DNA of 64,000 bases from positions 3,465,501 through 3,529,500 of the forward strand of contig NZ_CP013023.1 in the NCBI RefSeq assembly GCF_001421015.2. Direction: 5' to 3'. The notes beneath the pieces were generated by a model. That model had not been told where the DNA came from. It was given only the letters and a program-made list of their open reading frames with translations, and made no database searches. This DNA is from Paenibacillus bovis. GTDB taxonomy: Bacteria > Bacillota > Bacilli > Paenibacillales > Paenibacillaceae. Below are positions 36,101-45,205 of the stretch, piece after piece; position 1 is the stretch's first letter; every line of letters starts with the position of its first letter. Position numbers and translations under genes: made by a program.

Positions 36101-37531
36101 TCATTCCTGAACGTTATTCCGGTGATGAATATTCTTCTTATGGGTAAGCAGCAGGCCGGGAAAAAAGATCAGTGCCAGCACAATAGCCGATACCAGGAAT
36201 CCGGCCTGATATCCTTCTGGATGATCCATTGCTGACTGGATTGGGGAAATCGAGCTGGCGACAACCGTAGCCATAACGGCAGAGCCAAAGCTGGAACCCA
36301 GATTCTCAATAATGTTGATACCGATACTGGCTTCGGGGATCTGTCTGCTGTCGAGCCCGGTATAAGCATCACTGGTCAGCGGCAGCATAATGCCTCCTAC
36401 ACTGGTACCACGAATGAATAACAAGAAAGCAATCCAGATCATACTCGTCTGATCTGTAATAAATACGAGCGGTACCGAGCCGATCAGCGCAAGCCCAAGA
36501 CTGACTATCACTACATATTTGGCACCTATACGGTCTATCATCGTCCCGATCAGCGGCCGGGTAATCAGCATTCCTACTCCCTGCGGTATAAGCGCAAGCG
36601 CCGATTCAATAGCTGTAAAATGACGGAAACTTTGAAAAAAGAGCGGCAAGATCAGCATCGGACCTATAATCGCCATATTGGCAAGAAACAATCCTGCGCT
36701 GGAAGCGGCAAAGCTCCGGTGAGCAAACAGATTCATCGGCAATACAGTCTGATGTCCCCGCATATGATCATAAGCCATATAGACGGCGATTAGCACCAGA
36801 CCAATCCCTACCCACAGCAGTGTCTCCCGATTATGAAACGAAGCATATCCGGAAGCTTGGGTAATACCATAGATCAATACGGCACTAATTGTAGACAACA
36901 GAATAATACCCGGCATATCGAGACGGCTGTTTTTATCAAAAGGTTCAAAATCGGGAATATATTTTATCATGAGAGGAACAGCGATGCAGAGGATAAATAC
37001 ATTGATAAAGAAAATCCAGTGCCAGGAAGCGATCTGAATAATCATGCCTCCTATCACCGGCCCCAGAATAGGTCCCAGGATCATGGGTGTACTGACGATA
37101 GCTATTACTTTTCCGAGATGATCAGGCCCTGCTGTTTTGACGAGGAGTGCAGACATGAGTGCCGTAATAATCCCCGCGCTGAATCCCTGAAGCAGCCTGA
37201 AAAAGACAAAGATGGAAATGTTCCAGCTAATCCCTGTCAGAATCGACAGAAGACCAAAAGCGATGACTGCTCCGATAAAGATTCGTTTGCCATTATAGCG
37301 GTTCATCAGCCAGCCCGAGATCGGTACAGCGACTGCCAGTGCCAGGATATAGCCGGTAATTGCCCATTGAACGATAGCCAGCGTAGTATGGAATGCCTGG
37401 TTAAGCGGGTCGATAGCAATATTGATCATGGTCGAGTCCAACATCGGAGCAATCGCACCAAGAGCTATCGCCCAGGCAGCACCCAGTGTCTTTTTGGGTA
37501 GTCCGAATGATTGGGGAGAAGACGTTGACAT
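36101..37531 (-). CDS. MFS multidrug efflux transporter (EmrB/QacA, DHA2)
   Basis: A 476-residue, 14-helix-type major facilitator: LDSTMINIAIDPL in helix 1, WAITGYILALAVAVPISGWL, NRYNGKRIF loop and GPILGPVIGG in helix 5 (antiporter motif C-like). It exports drugs by proton antiport. The ATG at 37531 has AGAAGG upstream. Two tandem operator boxes cover its promoter and a MarR gene lies just upstream, so it is probably derepressed by a toxic ligand of that MarR protein. Confidence 0.92.
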   Translation of the reverse strand: MSTSSPQSFGLPKKTLGAAWAIALGAIAPMLDSTMINIAIDPLNQAFHTTLAIVQWAITGYILALAVAVPISGWLMNRYNGKRIFIGAVIAFGLLSILTGISWNISIFVFFRLLQGFSAGIITALMSALLVKTAGPDHLGKVIAIVSTPMILGPILGPVIGGMIIQIASWHWIFFINVFILCIAVPLMIKYIPDFEPFDKNSRLDMPGIILLSTISAVLIYGITQASGYASFHNRETLLWVGIGLVLIAVYMAYDHMRGHQTVLPMNLFAHRSFAASSAGLFLANMAIIGPMLILPLFFQSFRHFTAIESALALIPQGVGMLITRPLIGTMIDRIGAKYVVIVSLGLALIGSVPLVFITDQTSMIWIAFLLFIRGTSVGGIMLPLTSDAYTGLDSRQIPEASIGINIIENLGSSFGSAVMATVVASSISPIQSAMDHPEGYQAGFLVSAIVLALIFFPGLLLTHKKNIHHRNNVQE

Positions 37532-37553
37532 AGAAGTAACCTTCTTTCTATTA

Positions 37554-37599
37554 TTGTTTCCATGTCAACAATATAATATTTTTGTTTCCTAGTCAACAA
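37554..37599. promoter_or_regulatory. Tandem MarR operators before the MFS gene
   Basis: Two 18-bp near-palindromes, TTGTTTCCATGTCAACAA (37554-37571) and TTGTTTCCTAGTCAACAA (37582-37599), differ by two bases and lie 28 bp apart centre to centre. Read on the minus strand, the upstream box contains TTGACT, a likely -35. Confidence 0.82.
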
Positions 37600-37610
37600 A
37601 AATTTAAATA

Positions 37611-37645
37611 TAAAAAACAGCCTTATTGTCATGCAGACAGGCTGT
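37611..37645 (-). terminator. Terminator after the MarR gene
   Basis: ACAGCC/GGCTGT stem and six T residues on the minus strand. It separates the marR transcript from the MFS promoter. Confidence 0.75.
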
Positions 37646-37691
37646 CTTTATAACTATACTGATAGTAGATGGTACTATTTTTGCTTATTCT

Positions 37692-38159
37692 TTAATTGAT
37701 ACTAATGCCCTGCTTTTGTATTTCCTGGTCGAGATGTTGACTGTACTTTTCTATAAATCTCAGCATACTGTCAAACTGTTCATCGGTAATCTGATCAAAC
37801 ACGATCTGATCACGCTGCTGGAATTCACGATGAAGCCTGTCGTGAATCGCAAATACAGATTCTCCCTGGTCAGTCAGTCTAAAATAAATCTCTTTTTTGT
37901 TATCCTGTTTTTGATAGCTCTGGATCAATTGCCGATCGATCAGTTTTTTGGTTATTTTGCTGATCGCACCACGGGTCATATACAGGGATTCGGCGAGCCG
38001 TGTGACATTGCACTCTGCATGTTTGCCAATGTAATCGATACAATGCACTTCCGAAGGCTTGTACCCCTCTAGACTGTGTTCCATTTTGTATTTGTTCAGC
38101 CAAGCCATTTTGTTAAATAATTCCCTGAATTCTGTCATGACCTGTTCCTGCTTGTTCAT
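37692..38159 (-). CDS. MarR-family transcriptional regulator
   Basis: A 155-residue winged-helix repressor (CNVTRLAESLYMTRGAISKITKKLIDRQLI, with DNKKEIYFRLTDQG as the wing). The start is the ATG at 38159 with AGGAGG upstream; the frame extends 13 codons more. It is the likely repressor of the downstream MFS pump through the two TTGTT...AACAA boxes. Its own transcript ends at a terminator before those boxes, so the two genes are separate units. Confidence 0.88.
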   Translation of the reverse strand: MNKQEQVMTEFRELFNKMAWLNKYKMEHSLEGYKPSEVHCIDYIGKHAECNVTRLAESLYMTRGAISKITKKLIDRQLIQSYQKQDNKKEIYFRLTDQGESVFAIHDRLHREFQQRDQIVFDQITDEQFDSMLRFIEKYSQHLDQEIQKQGISIN

Positions 38160-38239
38160 GGCCTGCCCTCCTGTCCGCTCTACTTTCTCCCCTATCATTT
38201 TAGCATCTTTTCTGCTGCAGCCCCAGTATCATCCATATT

Positions 38240-39592
38240 CTACTCGGCCAGCTGCTCCATATCGGGCTGCAGACGGTTTCGTAGTATATACAGCATGGCG
38301 GCTCCCACTACAAAAGCAGCGATATCCGAAATGACAAGAGACCAGACGACACCATGGAATCCATTAATCCGGTTCGCGATATACAATACAGGAATCAGTG
38401 TAACTCCCTGGATGATCGACATCACAAAAGCAGCTGTTCCCTGGCCGGTAGCCTGAAAAATCCCGGTAAACAGTGTCGTAATTCCAGTAATAAATAACGA
38501 CAGGAAAGTAACATGCAAAATATAACTTCCCATTTCGATCAATAATGGATCATTGGTGAACAGACCAATCAGATGACCGGATACCAGATACACAACAGCA
38601 CCAAATGCCACAGCCAATATTACAATACCCTGAATCGTAAACGTAATCGTCTGCTTCATCCGCAATCTGTTGGCCGCATAAGAGAAAGCAATGAGTGGCA
38701 CTACACCTTCGCATAATCCCATCAGAATAAACTCGGGAAATTGCAGCAGCCGCGATGAAATGCCATAAGCCGCTACAGCCTGATCTCCATATTCAGTCAG
38801 AAATAAATTGAATATAAGCGACATCGCTCCCAAAAACAGACTCATGATAAATACAGGTACACCGATTTTGAGCACATTGCCCAGGATTTCTCGGGTTACT
38901 TTGAACCAGCGGATAGAAAGCGTCAGAAACCGGGTTCTCCAGCCTATATGAACTGCGTAAAATACATTTGCAGCCAGATTCGAGACAACTGTAGCTGACG
39001 CCACGCCGGTGACTCCCCAATGGAACACAAAAATAACCAGTACATCTAGTACAATATTGACTACCACACTAATAATCATGCCGATCATGGATGTAATCGC
39101 CGATCCTTCGGAACGAACAATATTTTCCAGTGTAAAACATAACACGATCACAGGCGAACCGATCAGCATCACTGTAACATAATCCTTGGTAAATTCGAAT
39201 GAACTTGCTGCTGCTCCAAGACCGTAAACGATAGAGTTAATCAGCGGCAAGCCGGCAGCGATAACAAGCAACCCCAGTATCAGACTGCTGTAAAAAGCAA
39301 ACGACGATACATGTTTGACATCATCATATCTTTTTTCTCCCAGCAAACGGGAAATAAAAGTACCGCTACCTATGCCAATCAGATTGCCGAGTGCCATTAG
39401 AGCCGCAAATAAAGGCAATGTGAGCGCCAGCGCTGTCAGCATGGCTGTATTGTGCAGAGTACCGAGAAAATAAGCATTTAAAATCGAATAAATCACACTC
39501 ATTGACATCCCCAGCATCATCGGTACAGCAAAATGGGCAATCGCTTTGGCAACAGGAGCTTTCTCAAAATAATGGAGATTTTCAGCATCCAT
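38240..39592 (-). CDS. MATE-family efflux transporter
   Basis: A 450-residue, 12-helix transporter of the MATE (DinF/NorM) family, which exports drugs or metabolites by Na+ or H+ antiport. Typical parts are FAVPMMLGMSMSVIYSILNAYF in helix 1, GIGSGTFISRLLGEKRYDDV after helix 2, and LFTGIFQATGQG in the second half. The ribosome-binding site is weak (AAGTAGGA). It is divergent from a TetR gene, and three operator copies fill the shared promoter region. Confidence 0.92.
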   Translation of the reverse strand: MDAENLHYFEKAPVAKAIAHFAVPMMLGMSMSVIYSILNAYFLGTLHNTAMLTALALTLPLFAALMALGNLIGIGSGTFISRLLGEKRYDDVKHVSSFAFYSSLILGLLVIAAGLPLINSIVYGLGAAASSFEFTKDYVTVMLIGSPVIVLCFTLENIVRSEGSAITSMIGMIISVVVNIVLDVLVIFVFHWGVTGVASATVVSNLAANVFYAVHIGWRTRFLTLSIRWFKVTREILGNVLKIGVPVFIMSLFLGAMSLIFNLFLTEYGDQAVAAYGISSRLLQFPEFILMGLCEGVVPLIAFSYAANRLRMKQTITFTIQGIVILAVAFGAVVYLVSGHLIGLFTNDPLLIEMGSYILHVTFLSLFITGITTLFTGIFQATGQGTAAFVMSIIQGVTLIPVLYIANRINGFHGVVWSLVISDIAAFVVGAAMLYILRNRLQPDMEQLAE

Positions 39593-39618
39593 CTCTATTC
39601 CTACTTTCTTTTAATTTT

Positions 39619-39704
39619 ATCTAACAGTGTTAGATTGTGCCTTACAGTGTTAGATGTTATCATACGAATATGAAGCTGTAAAGTATAAACTTACACTGTT
39701 AGAT
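39619..39704. promoter_or_regulatory. Three TetR operators between the MATE and tetR genes
   Basis: One perfect 17-bp palindrome ATCTAACAGTGTTAGAT (39619-39635) and two copies with one degenerate half (39639-39655 and 39688-39704, 14 or fewer of 17 matching). They cover both divergent promoters. Confidence 0.85.
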
Positions 39705-39717
39705 AAAAAGGACGGAT

Positions 39718-40401
39718 ATGATGAAAAAACAGCAACCACAGATTTCGGAAGAGCGTATTTTGGAAGCTTCCTGGGAACTTCTCGGTGAAGACGATATCGA
39801 AAAGTTCAGTCTAAGACGTCTGGCTACCCGGTTGAATATACAAGCGCCTTCCCTGTACTGGTATTTCAAAAGCAAACAGGATCTTTATCAGCGGCTTGCC
39901 AATCAGGTATGCAAAATGATTCTGGAAGAATTTGATTCAGATGGAGACTGGAAGCAGCAGATGACCGAGATCGCTGCGGTTATACGCCGCGTGCTTATGC
40001 GTTATCCCTGCTCGACCCAGATTATGATGATAACACTGCCCAATGAACCGGATATTATCCGTTTTACCAACCGGATGCTGCTTTGCGTAGAATCGACCCC
40101 GCTGCGATCCGATCAGAAATTTCAGGTAGTGACTACTTTTGTGAATTACATTTTTTATTTTGTAATGGATGACTACCAGCATCAGCGCAGTGTTGAAGCT
40201 ATCTCCGATAATGGGGAGACCCTGCCGGGTGACAAAATGTTGTCCCTCCTAGATTCCATGAGCGAAGACGAAGCCGGTCTTTTCCGCCGAATGTTCAATA
40301 ATAAAGGGTATGAGGTGATGGGTACCCATCAGTCTTTTGAATTTGGCTTAAAACTGATTTTGCTCGGGATTGAGCAGGCGATCAGGGACGAGGAGAATTA
40401 G
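39718..40401 (+). CDS. TetR-family repressor of the MATE pump
   Basis: A 227-residue regulator of the classical TetR type: ERILEASWELLGEDDIEKFS, then LNIQAPSLYWYFKSKQDLY as recognition helix, and a TetR_C-like ligand domain. Divergent orientation and the three palindromes that reach to 14 bases before its start imply repression of both itself and the MATE gene. The start could be the ATG at 39718 or the next codon, which is better spaced from AAGGA. A terminator follows. Confidence 0.9.
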   Translation: MMKKQQPQISEERILEASWELLGEDDIEKFSLRRLATRLNIQAPSLYWYFKSKQDLYQRLANQVCKMILEEFDSDGDWKQQMTEIAAVIRRVLMRYPCSTQIMMITLPNEPDIIRFTNRMLLCVESTPLRSDQKFQVVTTFVNYIFYFVMDDYQHQRSVEAISDNGETLPGDKMLSLLDSMSEDEAGLFRRMFNNKGYEVMGTHQSFEFGLKLILLGIEQAIRDEEN

Positions 40402-40406
40402 AATCA

Positions 40407-40445
40407 CAAAAAGCGCCGCTCGGCTATCCGAAGGGCGCTTTTTGT
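40407..40445. terminator. Bidirectional terminator between tetR and glnS
   Basis: AAAAAGCGCC/GGCGCTTTTT with an inner CGG/CCG, between convergent genes. Confidence 0.88.
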
Positions 40446-40522
40446 CGCAGTTTATGATAATTCAAAACGTTTACGATATGTTAAAACGAACAGGTATAGA
40501 TACAGCTCTGTCTGCGTAAATT

Positions 40523-42199
40523 TTATCGTTTATTGCCTTTCCAGAAATCTTTGAGAGATACAATTCGGTTGAAGACAGGACGCTCAGCCGTTGTATAGTT
40601 AGAGTCTACACAGAAATAACCGTGTCGGATAAACTGGAAACGATCTCCTGCCGATGCTTGAAGAAGTGATGGTTCCGCTATACAGCCTATCATGCGGATC
40701 AGGGATTCCGGATTGATGCGTTCCTGCCAATCAACCGTCCCTGTAGACACCGCATCTGGTTCGCGGAGCAGTGAAGAGTACAGATGCGCCTCTATAGAAA
40801 CACCGTGGGCAGCCGATACCCAGTGCAGCGTTGCTTTGACTTTGCGGTCTGTAAAGCCGCTGCCGCTTCGTGTCGCCGGATCATACGTGCAGTGCAGTTC
40901 CACGATCTCTCCTGAAAAAGGATCGTGAACGATATGCTCACAGCGAATAAAATAAGCTCCTTTCAGTCGCACTTCCACTCCCGGAGACAGACGGTGGAAT
41001 CCACGAATCGGTTCCTCCATAAAGTCTTCCCGCTCTATCCAGAGCTCTCTCGTAAACGGAAGCTCCCGTGTACCCATTTCTTCATTCTCCGCATTGTTCT
41101 CTATGGTCAGCCACTCGGTTTTATTTGCAGGATAGTTGGTAATGACTACCTTGATCGGGTCCATTACGACCATGGCGCTGCGTGTGCCTGGCTTCAGGTT
41201 CTGACGAATAGTATGCTCTAGCATGGACATGTCCACAGTACTGCTGGTACGAATCATTCCAATCTCTCTGAAAAAGGAATGAATACTCTCTGGTGTATAT
41301 CCCCGACGTCGCATTCCTTGCAGTGTAGGCAGTCGCGGATCATCCCATCCGTCGACGTAACCTCCTTCTACCAATTCGCGCAGATACCGTTTGCTTGTTA
41401 CAACTCCTGTAATATTGAGCCGTCCGAACTCGCGTTGTTTGGGTGGCTCCTTCACTTCCAGTTCATGCAGTACCCATTCATACAGCGGCCGATGTTCTTT
41501 GAACTCGATCGAACAGAGTGAATGAGTAATTCCCTCCAGCATATCCTGGATCGGATGGGCAAAATCATACATCGGATATATACACCACTCTGTTCCTGTA
41601 CGGTAATGCGGGGCGTGAATAATCCGGTACAATACGGGGTCCCGCAAAGTCATATTCGGAGAGGCCATATCGATCTTTGCCCGCAGCACCCGGGTTCCGG
41701 CATCATTTTGACCGGCGCGCATATCGGCCAGCAATGCCAGATTTTCTTCGACAGAGCGATTGCGATAAGGACTATTGATTCCGGGTTCGGTCAGGGTGCC
41801 ACGGTACAGCGTCATTTCTTCCGGTGTCAGATCACAGACATAGGCTTTGTTTTTACGGATTAGCCGAATTGCTGCTTCATAATAATATTCCGCATAATCG
41901 GAGCCAAAATGCAATTGCGGACGATAGCCCAGCCACTCTATATCTTCAACAATCGAATGTACGTACTCCATACTTTCCTTGAGTGGATTGGTATCGTCCA
42001 TCCGCAGCTTGAATACTCCTTCATACTGCCGGGCCAGCTCTGCATTGGTAATAATCGCAAAAGCACTGCCGATATGCAGATAACCGTTCGGCTCCGGTGG
42101 AAAACGGGTCGCTATAGGGCGACTATACACATGGTTACGAATATCTTCTTCAATTACTTTATGAATAAAATGGGAGTGATTCTCGTTCATTATCGTCAT
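40523..42199 (-). CDS. glnS: Glutaminyl-tRNA synthetase
   Basis: A 558-residue class I synthetase that charges tRNA-Gln with glutamine. The HIGH motif is in PPEPNGYLHIGSA (about 34-46) and the KMSKS-type motif is VVTSKRYL. The WCIYPMYDFAHPIQD stretch is typical of GlnRS versus GluRS. Most Bacillota lack GlnRS and use Glu-tRNA amidation, so this is a notable gene, though known in Paenibacillus and some others. It is controlled by a T-box leader with a glutamine specifier. AAGGAGG precedes the ATG. Confidence 0.97.
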   Translation of the reverse strand: MTIMNENHSHFIHKVIEEDIRNHVYSRPIATRFPPEPNGYLHIGSAFAIITNAELARQYEGVFKLRMDDTNPLKESMEYVHSIVEDIEWLGYRPQLHFGSDYAEYYYEAAIRLIRKNKAYVCDLTPEEMTLYRGTLTEPGINSPYRNRSVEENLALLADMRAGQNDAGTRVLRAKIDMASPNMTLRDPVLYRIIHAPHYRTGTEWCIYPMYDFAHPIQDMLEGITHSLCSIEFKEHRPLYEWVLHELEVKEPPKQREFGRLNITGVVTSKRYLRELVEGGYVDGWDDPRLPTLQGMRRRGYTPESIHSFFREIGMIRTSSTVDMSMLEHTIRQNLKPGTRSAMVVMDPIKVVITNYPANKTEWLTIENNAENEEMGTRELPFTRELWIEREDFMEEPIRGFHRLSPGVEVRLKGAYFIRCEHIVHDPFSGEIVELHCTYDPATRSGSGFTDRKVKATLHWVSAAHGVSIEAHLYSSLLREPDAVSTGTVDWQERINPESLIRMIGCIAEPSLLQASAGDRFQFIRHGYFCVDSNYTTAERPVFNRIVSLKDFWKGNKR

Positions 42200-42314
42200 G
42201 GGGTGACCTCCTTGATATGGGTTCGGCTGTTACAACTGCCAGATCCTTCTTCTCGTTTATTGCGCTCGTTATACCGGAGATATTCCTTGTACGAACGAGA
42301 TTACAGACACAACA

Positions 42315-42629
42315 AAAAAATCCCACCTCCAAGACATATAGTCTTGGGGACGAGATTCTGATCGCGGTGCCACCCCAGTTTGCGAATATATCACTATATC
42401 CGCCTTATCAGGTACGCCGCTATGCCAATCTGCTTTGATCAGCAGACGGTTGACGGTTATACCCTAGCTCTGTAACAGGAGCGCCTGTCGTACCATACCC
42501 GGTTGATCCGGTCCGATCCGCTGCTCAGAGGCTTGTTTCAAATAAGACTTTTTGACTCCTTTTCAGCGGCTGGAGCTCTCTGTACAAAAAGTGATTTATT
42601 CTACTCTTCTCATCATCGCATTTAATATT
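42315..42629 (-). ncRNA. T-box riboswitch of glnS, specifier CAA (Gln)
   Basis: On the minus strand the T-box core GGGTGGCACCGCG lies at 42375-42363, followed by a terminator hairpin (CGTCCCCAAGAC.../GTCTTGGAGGTGGGA plus seven T). Stem I carries AGTA (loop E), CAGAGAGC, and on its 3' side GAAA-CAA-G, placing the specifier CAA at 42535-42533. Uncharged tRNA-Gln would pair there and favour antitermination. Confidence 0.93.
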
Positions 42630-42635
42630 GGAACT

Positions 42636-42664
42636 ATACTATCATTCGGAAGTGCATTTGACAA
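42636..42664 (-). promoter_or_regulatory. Promoter of the glnS T-box transcript
   Basis: TTGTCA (42664-42659), 17-base spacer and TAGTAT (42641-42636) on the minus strand, directly after the arsB stop region. Confidence 0.6.
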
Positions 42665-42673
42665 TAGTTACAT

Positions 42674-43972
42674 CTATGCAATCAACAGCAGCCACAGGTA
42701 CAATCCCAGCAGCGTCAGGAACAGGGTCGGAATAGTCAGGATAATACCTGTTTTGAAATACGTTCCCCAGGAGATACGAATTCCTTTGCCATTCAGCACA
42801 TGCAGCCAGAGCAATGTGGCGAGTGATCCAATCGGCGTCATCTTCGGGCCCAGATCGGATCCGATGACATTGGCATAGATCAGCCCTTCCTTGATCACTC
42901 CTGCAGCGGTAGTCCCATGAATAGCCAGCGCATTGATTAGCACTGTCGGGAGATTGTTCATGACAGAAGACAGTATGGCAGAGAGAAAGCCCATGCCCAT
43001 GGTAGCCGTGAACAGCCCATGATCCGCGGTCACCTGAATCATGCCTGCCAATATGTCGGTCAAACCTGCATTACGCAGACCATATACTACCACATACATC
43101 CCGATCGAGAAAAATACAATTGCCCAAGGGGCACCTTTGACTACTTCACGTGTCGGCACTGCTTCACTGCGGTTCGCCATAATCAGGAAAAAGACAGCAA
43201 TCACTCCCGCGACGAGCGAGACCGGAATATCAAAAAATTCACTAACAAAATAACCTACCAACAGCAATCCCAGTACCCACCAGGACAGTCGGAACATACG
43301 GATATCCTTGATCGCATCTACCGGAGGCTTGAGATTGCTCTCGTCAAATGTACCTGGAATACTTTTGCGGAAAAAGATGTACAGCACCAGAATACTGGCT
43401 CCGAGGGCAAACAGATTCGGTACTATCATCCGGCCCGCATATTCCATAAAAGTAATATGGAAATAGTCTGCCGAGACAATATTCACCAGATTGCTGACTA
43501 CCAGCGGCAATGAAGTAGTATCGGCAATAAAACCGCTCGCCATAATAAACGGCAGAATATGCTTGTCACTCAGCTTCAGCGCACGCACCATTGCCAGAAC
43601 AATCGGCGTCAGAATCAGTGCAGCCCCGTCATTCGCAAACAAAGCCGATACTACGGCTCCCAGCAGGGACACATAGATAAACATGCGCAGCCCGTTACCG
43701 TGAGAGATACGGGCCATATGTAGCGCCGCCCATTCGAAAAATCCGATCTTGTCGAGAATAAGCGAGATTAGAATAATCGCAACAAATGTCAATGTTGCGT
43801 TCCATACAATCTGCGTCACATCCCATACATCCTGCAGATTCACTACACCCGCTAGTAAAGCCAGAGCAGCACCTCCGCATGCTGTCCAGCCGATCGAGAG
43901 ATTTCGCGGCTGCCAGATTACAAAAACAAGAGTAATGACAAAAATAACAATCGCCAGAATTACATTAAGCAC
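42674..43972 (-). CDS. arsB: Arsenite efflux pump ArsB
   Basis: A 432-residue, about 11-12-helix membrane protein of the ArsB/NhaD superfamily, exporting arsenite and antimonite. It starts [20 protein letters not shown] and continues [15 protein letters not shown], close to Bacillus ArsB as recalled; the loop [15 protein letters not shown] is the usual ion-transport motif. The start is the GTG at 43972, seven bases after GGAGGAAG; the frame itself reaches 43987. It lies downstream of arsR on the same strand. No arsC reductase is next to it. Confidence 0.92.
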   Translation of the reverse strand: MLNVILAIVIFVITLVFVIWQPRNLSIGWTACGGAALALLAGVVNLQDVWDVTQIVWNATLTFVAIILISLILDKIGFFEWAALHMARISHGNGLRMFIYVSLLGAVVSALFANDGAALILTPIVLAMVRALKLSDKHILPFIMASGFIADTTSLPLVVSNLVNIVSADYFHITFMEYAGRMIVPNLFALGASILVLYIFFRKSIPGTFDESNLKPPVDAIKDIRMFRLSWWVLGLLLVGYFVSEFFDIPVSLVAGVIAVFFLIMANRSEAVPTREVVKGAPWAIVFFSIGMYVVVYGLRNAGLTDILAGMIQVTADHGLFTATMGMGFLSAILSSVMNNLPTVLINALAIHGTTAAGVIKEGLIYANVIGSDLGPKMTPIGSLATLLWLHVLNGKGIRISWGTYFKTGIILTIPTLFLTLLGLYLWLLLIA

Positions 43973-44107
43973 AATAACTTCCTCCACATGATCAGCATAA
44001 CAATATTCGTAATGTTAAACAGGCAAGCCACCTATTGAATCACTTTATCCTCACCTGTACCCGTAATTAGCCGAAGTCTGCTACTTTTTAAAAGGGATAT
44101 AGCTATA

Positions 44108-44479
44108 TTAGCAGCAGCGGTCATTGTCCGGGCTGCTGCAGCTTGATTCTGTTTTATTCAGCATACGCAGAATCTCGTTACTGCCGGGCAGATGATCGAG
44201 TATGGCCTGAATATGTGGCTTGTCGGCAATATTGAGCGAATAATAGACCCATTGCCCCCTGCGTTCTTCTTTAACGATTTTGTGGGATTTCAGCTTGCGC
44301 ATATGCTGGCTGATACCGGGCTGCGAGATTTCAAAAATATCCACGAAATCACATACACACCATTCTCGTTCCTTGAGCAGCGCTACCATAATCAACCTTG
44401 TCCGATCACCCAGCAACTTGATCTGTTCCGCCAACTCTGTCATTTGATCCAGCTTGTTAAAATGAAGCTCCATCTCCAA
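44108..44479 (-). CDS. arsR: Arsenic-responsive repressor ArsR
   Basis: A 123-residue winged-helix repressor. The arsenite-binding motif CVCDFVDIFE lies at the start of the recognition region, and the C-terminus is Cys-rich (ESSCSSPDNDRCC). It should repress itself and arsB until arsenite binds the cysteines. I chose the TTG at 44479 (AGGAGG seven bases upstream); an ATG at 44473 is also possible, and a longer frame to 44566 lacks a ribosome-binding site. AT-rich dyads lie upstream (TATATAA/TTATATA near 44570-44591). Confidence 0.9.
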   Translation of the reverse strand: MEMELHFNKLDQMTELAEQIKLLGDRTRLIMVALLKEREWCVCDFVDIFEISQPGISQHMRKLKSHKIVKEERRGQWVYYSLNIADKPHIQAILDHLPGSNEILRMLNKTESSCSSPDNDRCC

Positions 44480-44744
44480 CTTGATCCCTCCTATTATGGA
44501 AAGTCCATAGGTCAATCCATATATATATTCTATAATGCCATATCCAGAGTCATCAGCGTTAATCACTATATAATAATATGCTTATATATTAATAAAGAAA
44601 TACTGCATCGTCAAACTTTTACACTCTCGTCTATAGGTTGTCATCTCTTATGTTATTGATTTACGCTTTTTTATTTCCACTATTCGTAATCGCAACGATT
44701 TTTGCTATAATGAGAATATATGATTTGCGAGGAAGGTGAAAAAC

Positions 44745-45122
44745 GTGAAGCAGGAAGCCATTATAGAAGAATGCAGCCATTGCAACGATGCTACGGAAGC
44801 TTCACAGCAGGCACTTGCTCGTATGAAGCAGGAACTGATTAATAATGATACGGCGCTGTCGATGGCCGAAATTTTCAAAGCGCTGGGCGATCCTACCCGC
44901 GTCCGGTTGATCTATGCTCTTCTTCAGAAAGAGCTTTGTGTCCATGATATTTGTGAAGTGCTCGATATGACCCAGTCGGCGGTATCCCACCAGCTCCGTT
45001 ATTTGCGCAATATGCGTATCGTCAAACCACGCAAAGTCGGCAAAACAGTTTTTTATTCACTGGATGATTATCATGTAGAAGAGATTTTCAGACAGACCCA
45101 CCAGCATTTGACCCATAAATAA
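44745..45122 (+). CDS. Zinc/cadmium sensor of the ArsR-SmtB family (CzrA-like)
   Basis: A 125-residue repressor. The helix 5 motif of CzrA is complete: Asp, then His two residues later, and a second His pair at +13 and +16 in LDDYHVEEIFRQTHQHLTHK. An N-terminal CSHC and an ELCVHDICEVL helix give additional possible ligands, as in CadC. It probably represses cadA and the CDF gene via their matching 22-bp operators. The start is the GTG at 44745 (GGAAGG eight bases upstream); the frame begins nine bases earlier, inside that site. TATAAT lies at 44706-44711. Confidence 0.9.
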   Translation: MKQEAIIEECSHCNDATEASQQALARMKQELINNDTALSMAEIFKALGDPTRVRLIYALLQKELCVHDICEVLDMTQSAVSHQLRYLRNMRIVKPRKVGKTVFYSLDDYHVEEIFRQTHQHLTHK

Positions 45123-45161
45123 TCGCTGTGCCTGTGCAGCCTGCTCCATATGACCATACAA

Positions 45162-45196
45162 AAAAAGGAAGTCTCTATTCGGAGACTTCCTTTTTG
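45162..45196. terminator. Bidirectional terminator
   Basis: Perfect AAAAAGGAAGTCTC/GAGACTTCCTTTTT stem between the convergent CzrA-like and CDF genes. Confidence 0.93.
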
Positions 45197-45205
45197 GCAT
45201 TTATT

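Noticed and set aside
36833..37501. Open frame of 222 codons opposite the MFS transporter
   Set aside because: Asn/Asp/Arg/Cys-rich shadow of a membrane protein gene; no start signal.
44681..44702. Possible Zur box before the CzrA-like gene (CGTAATCGCAACGATTT)
   Set aside because: Only about 15 of 22 consensus positions match and one half-core is broken (GCAAC for ATTAC).
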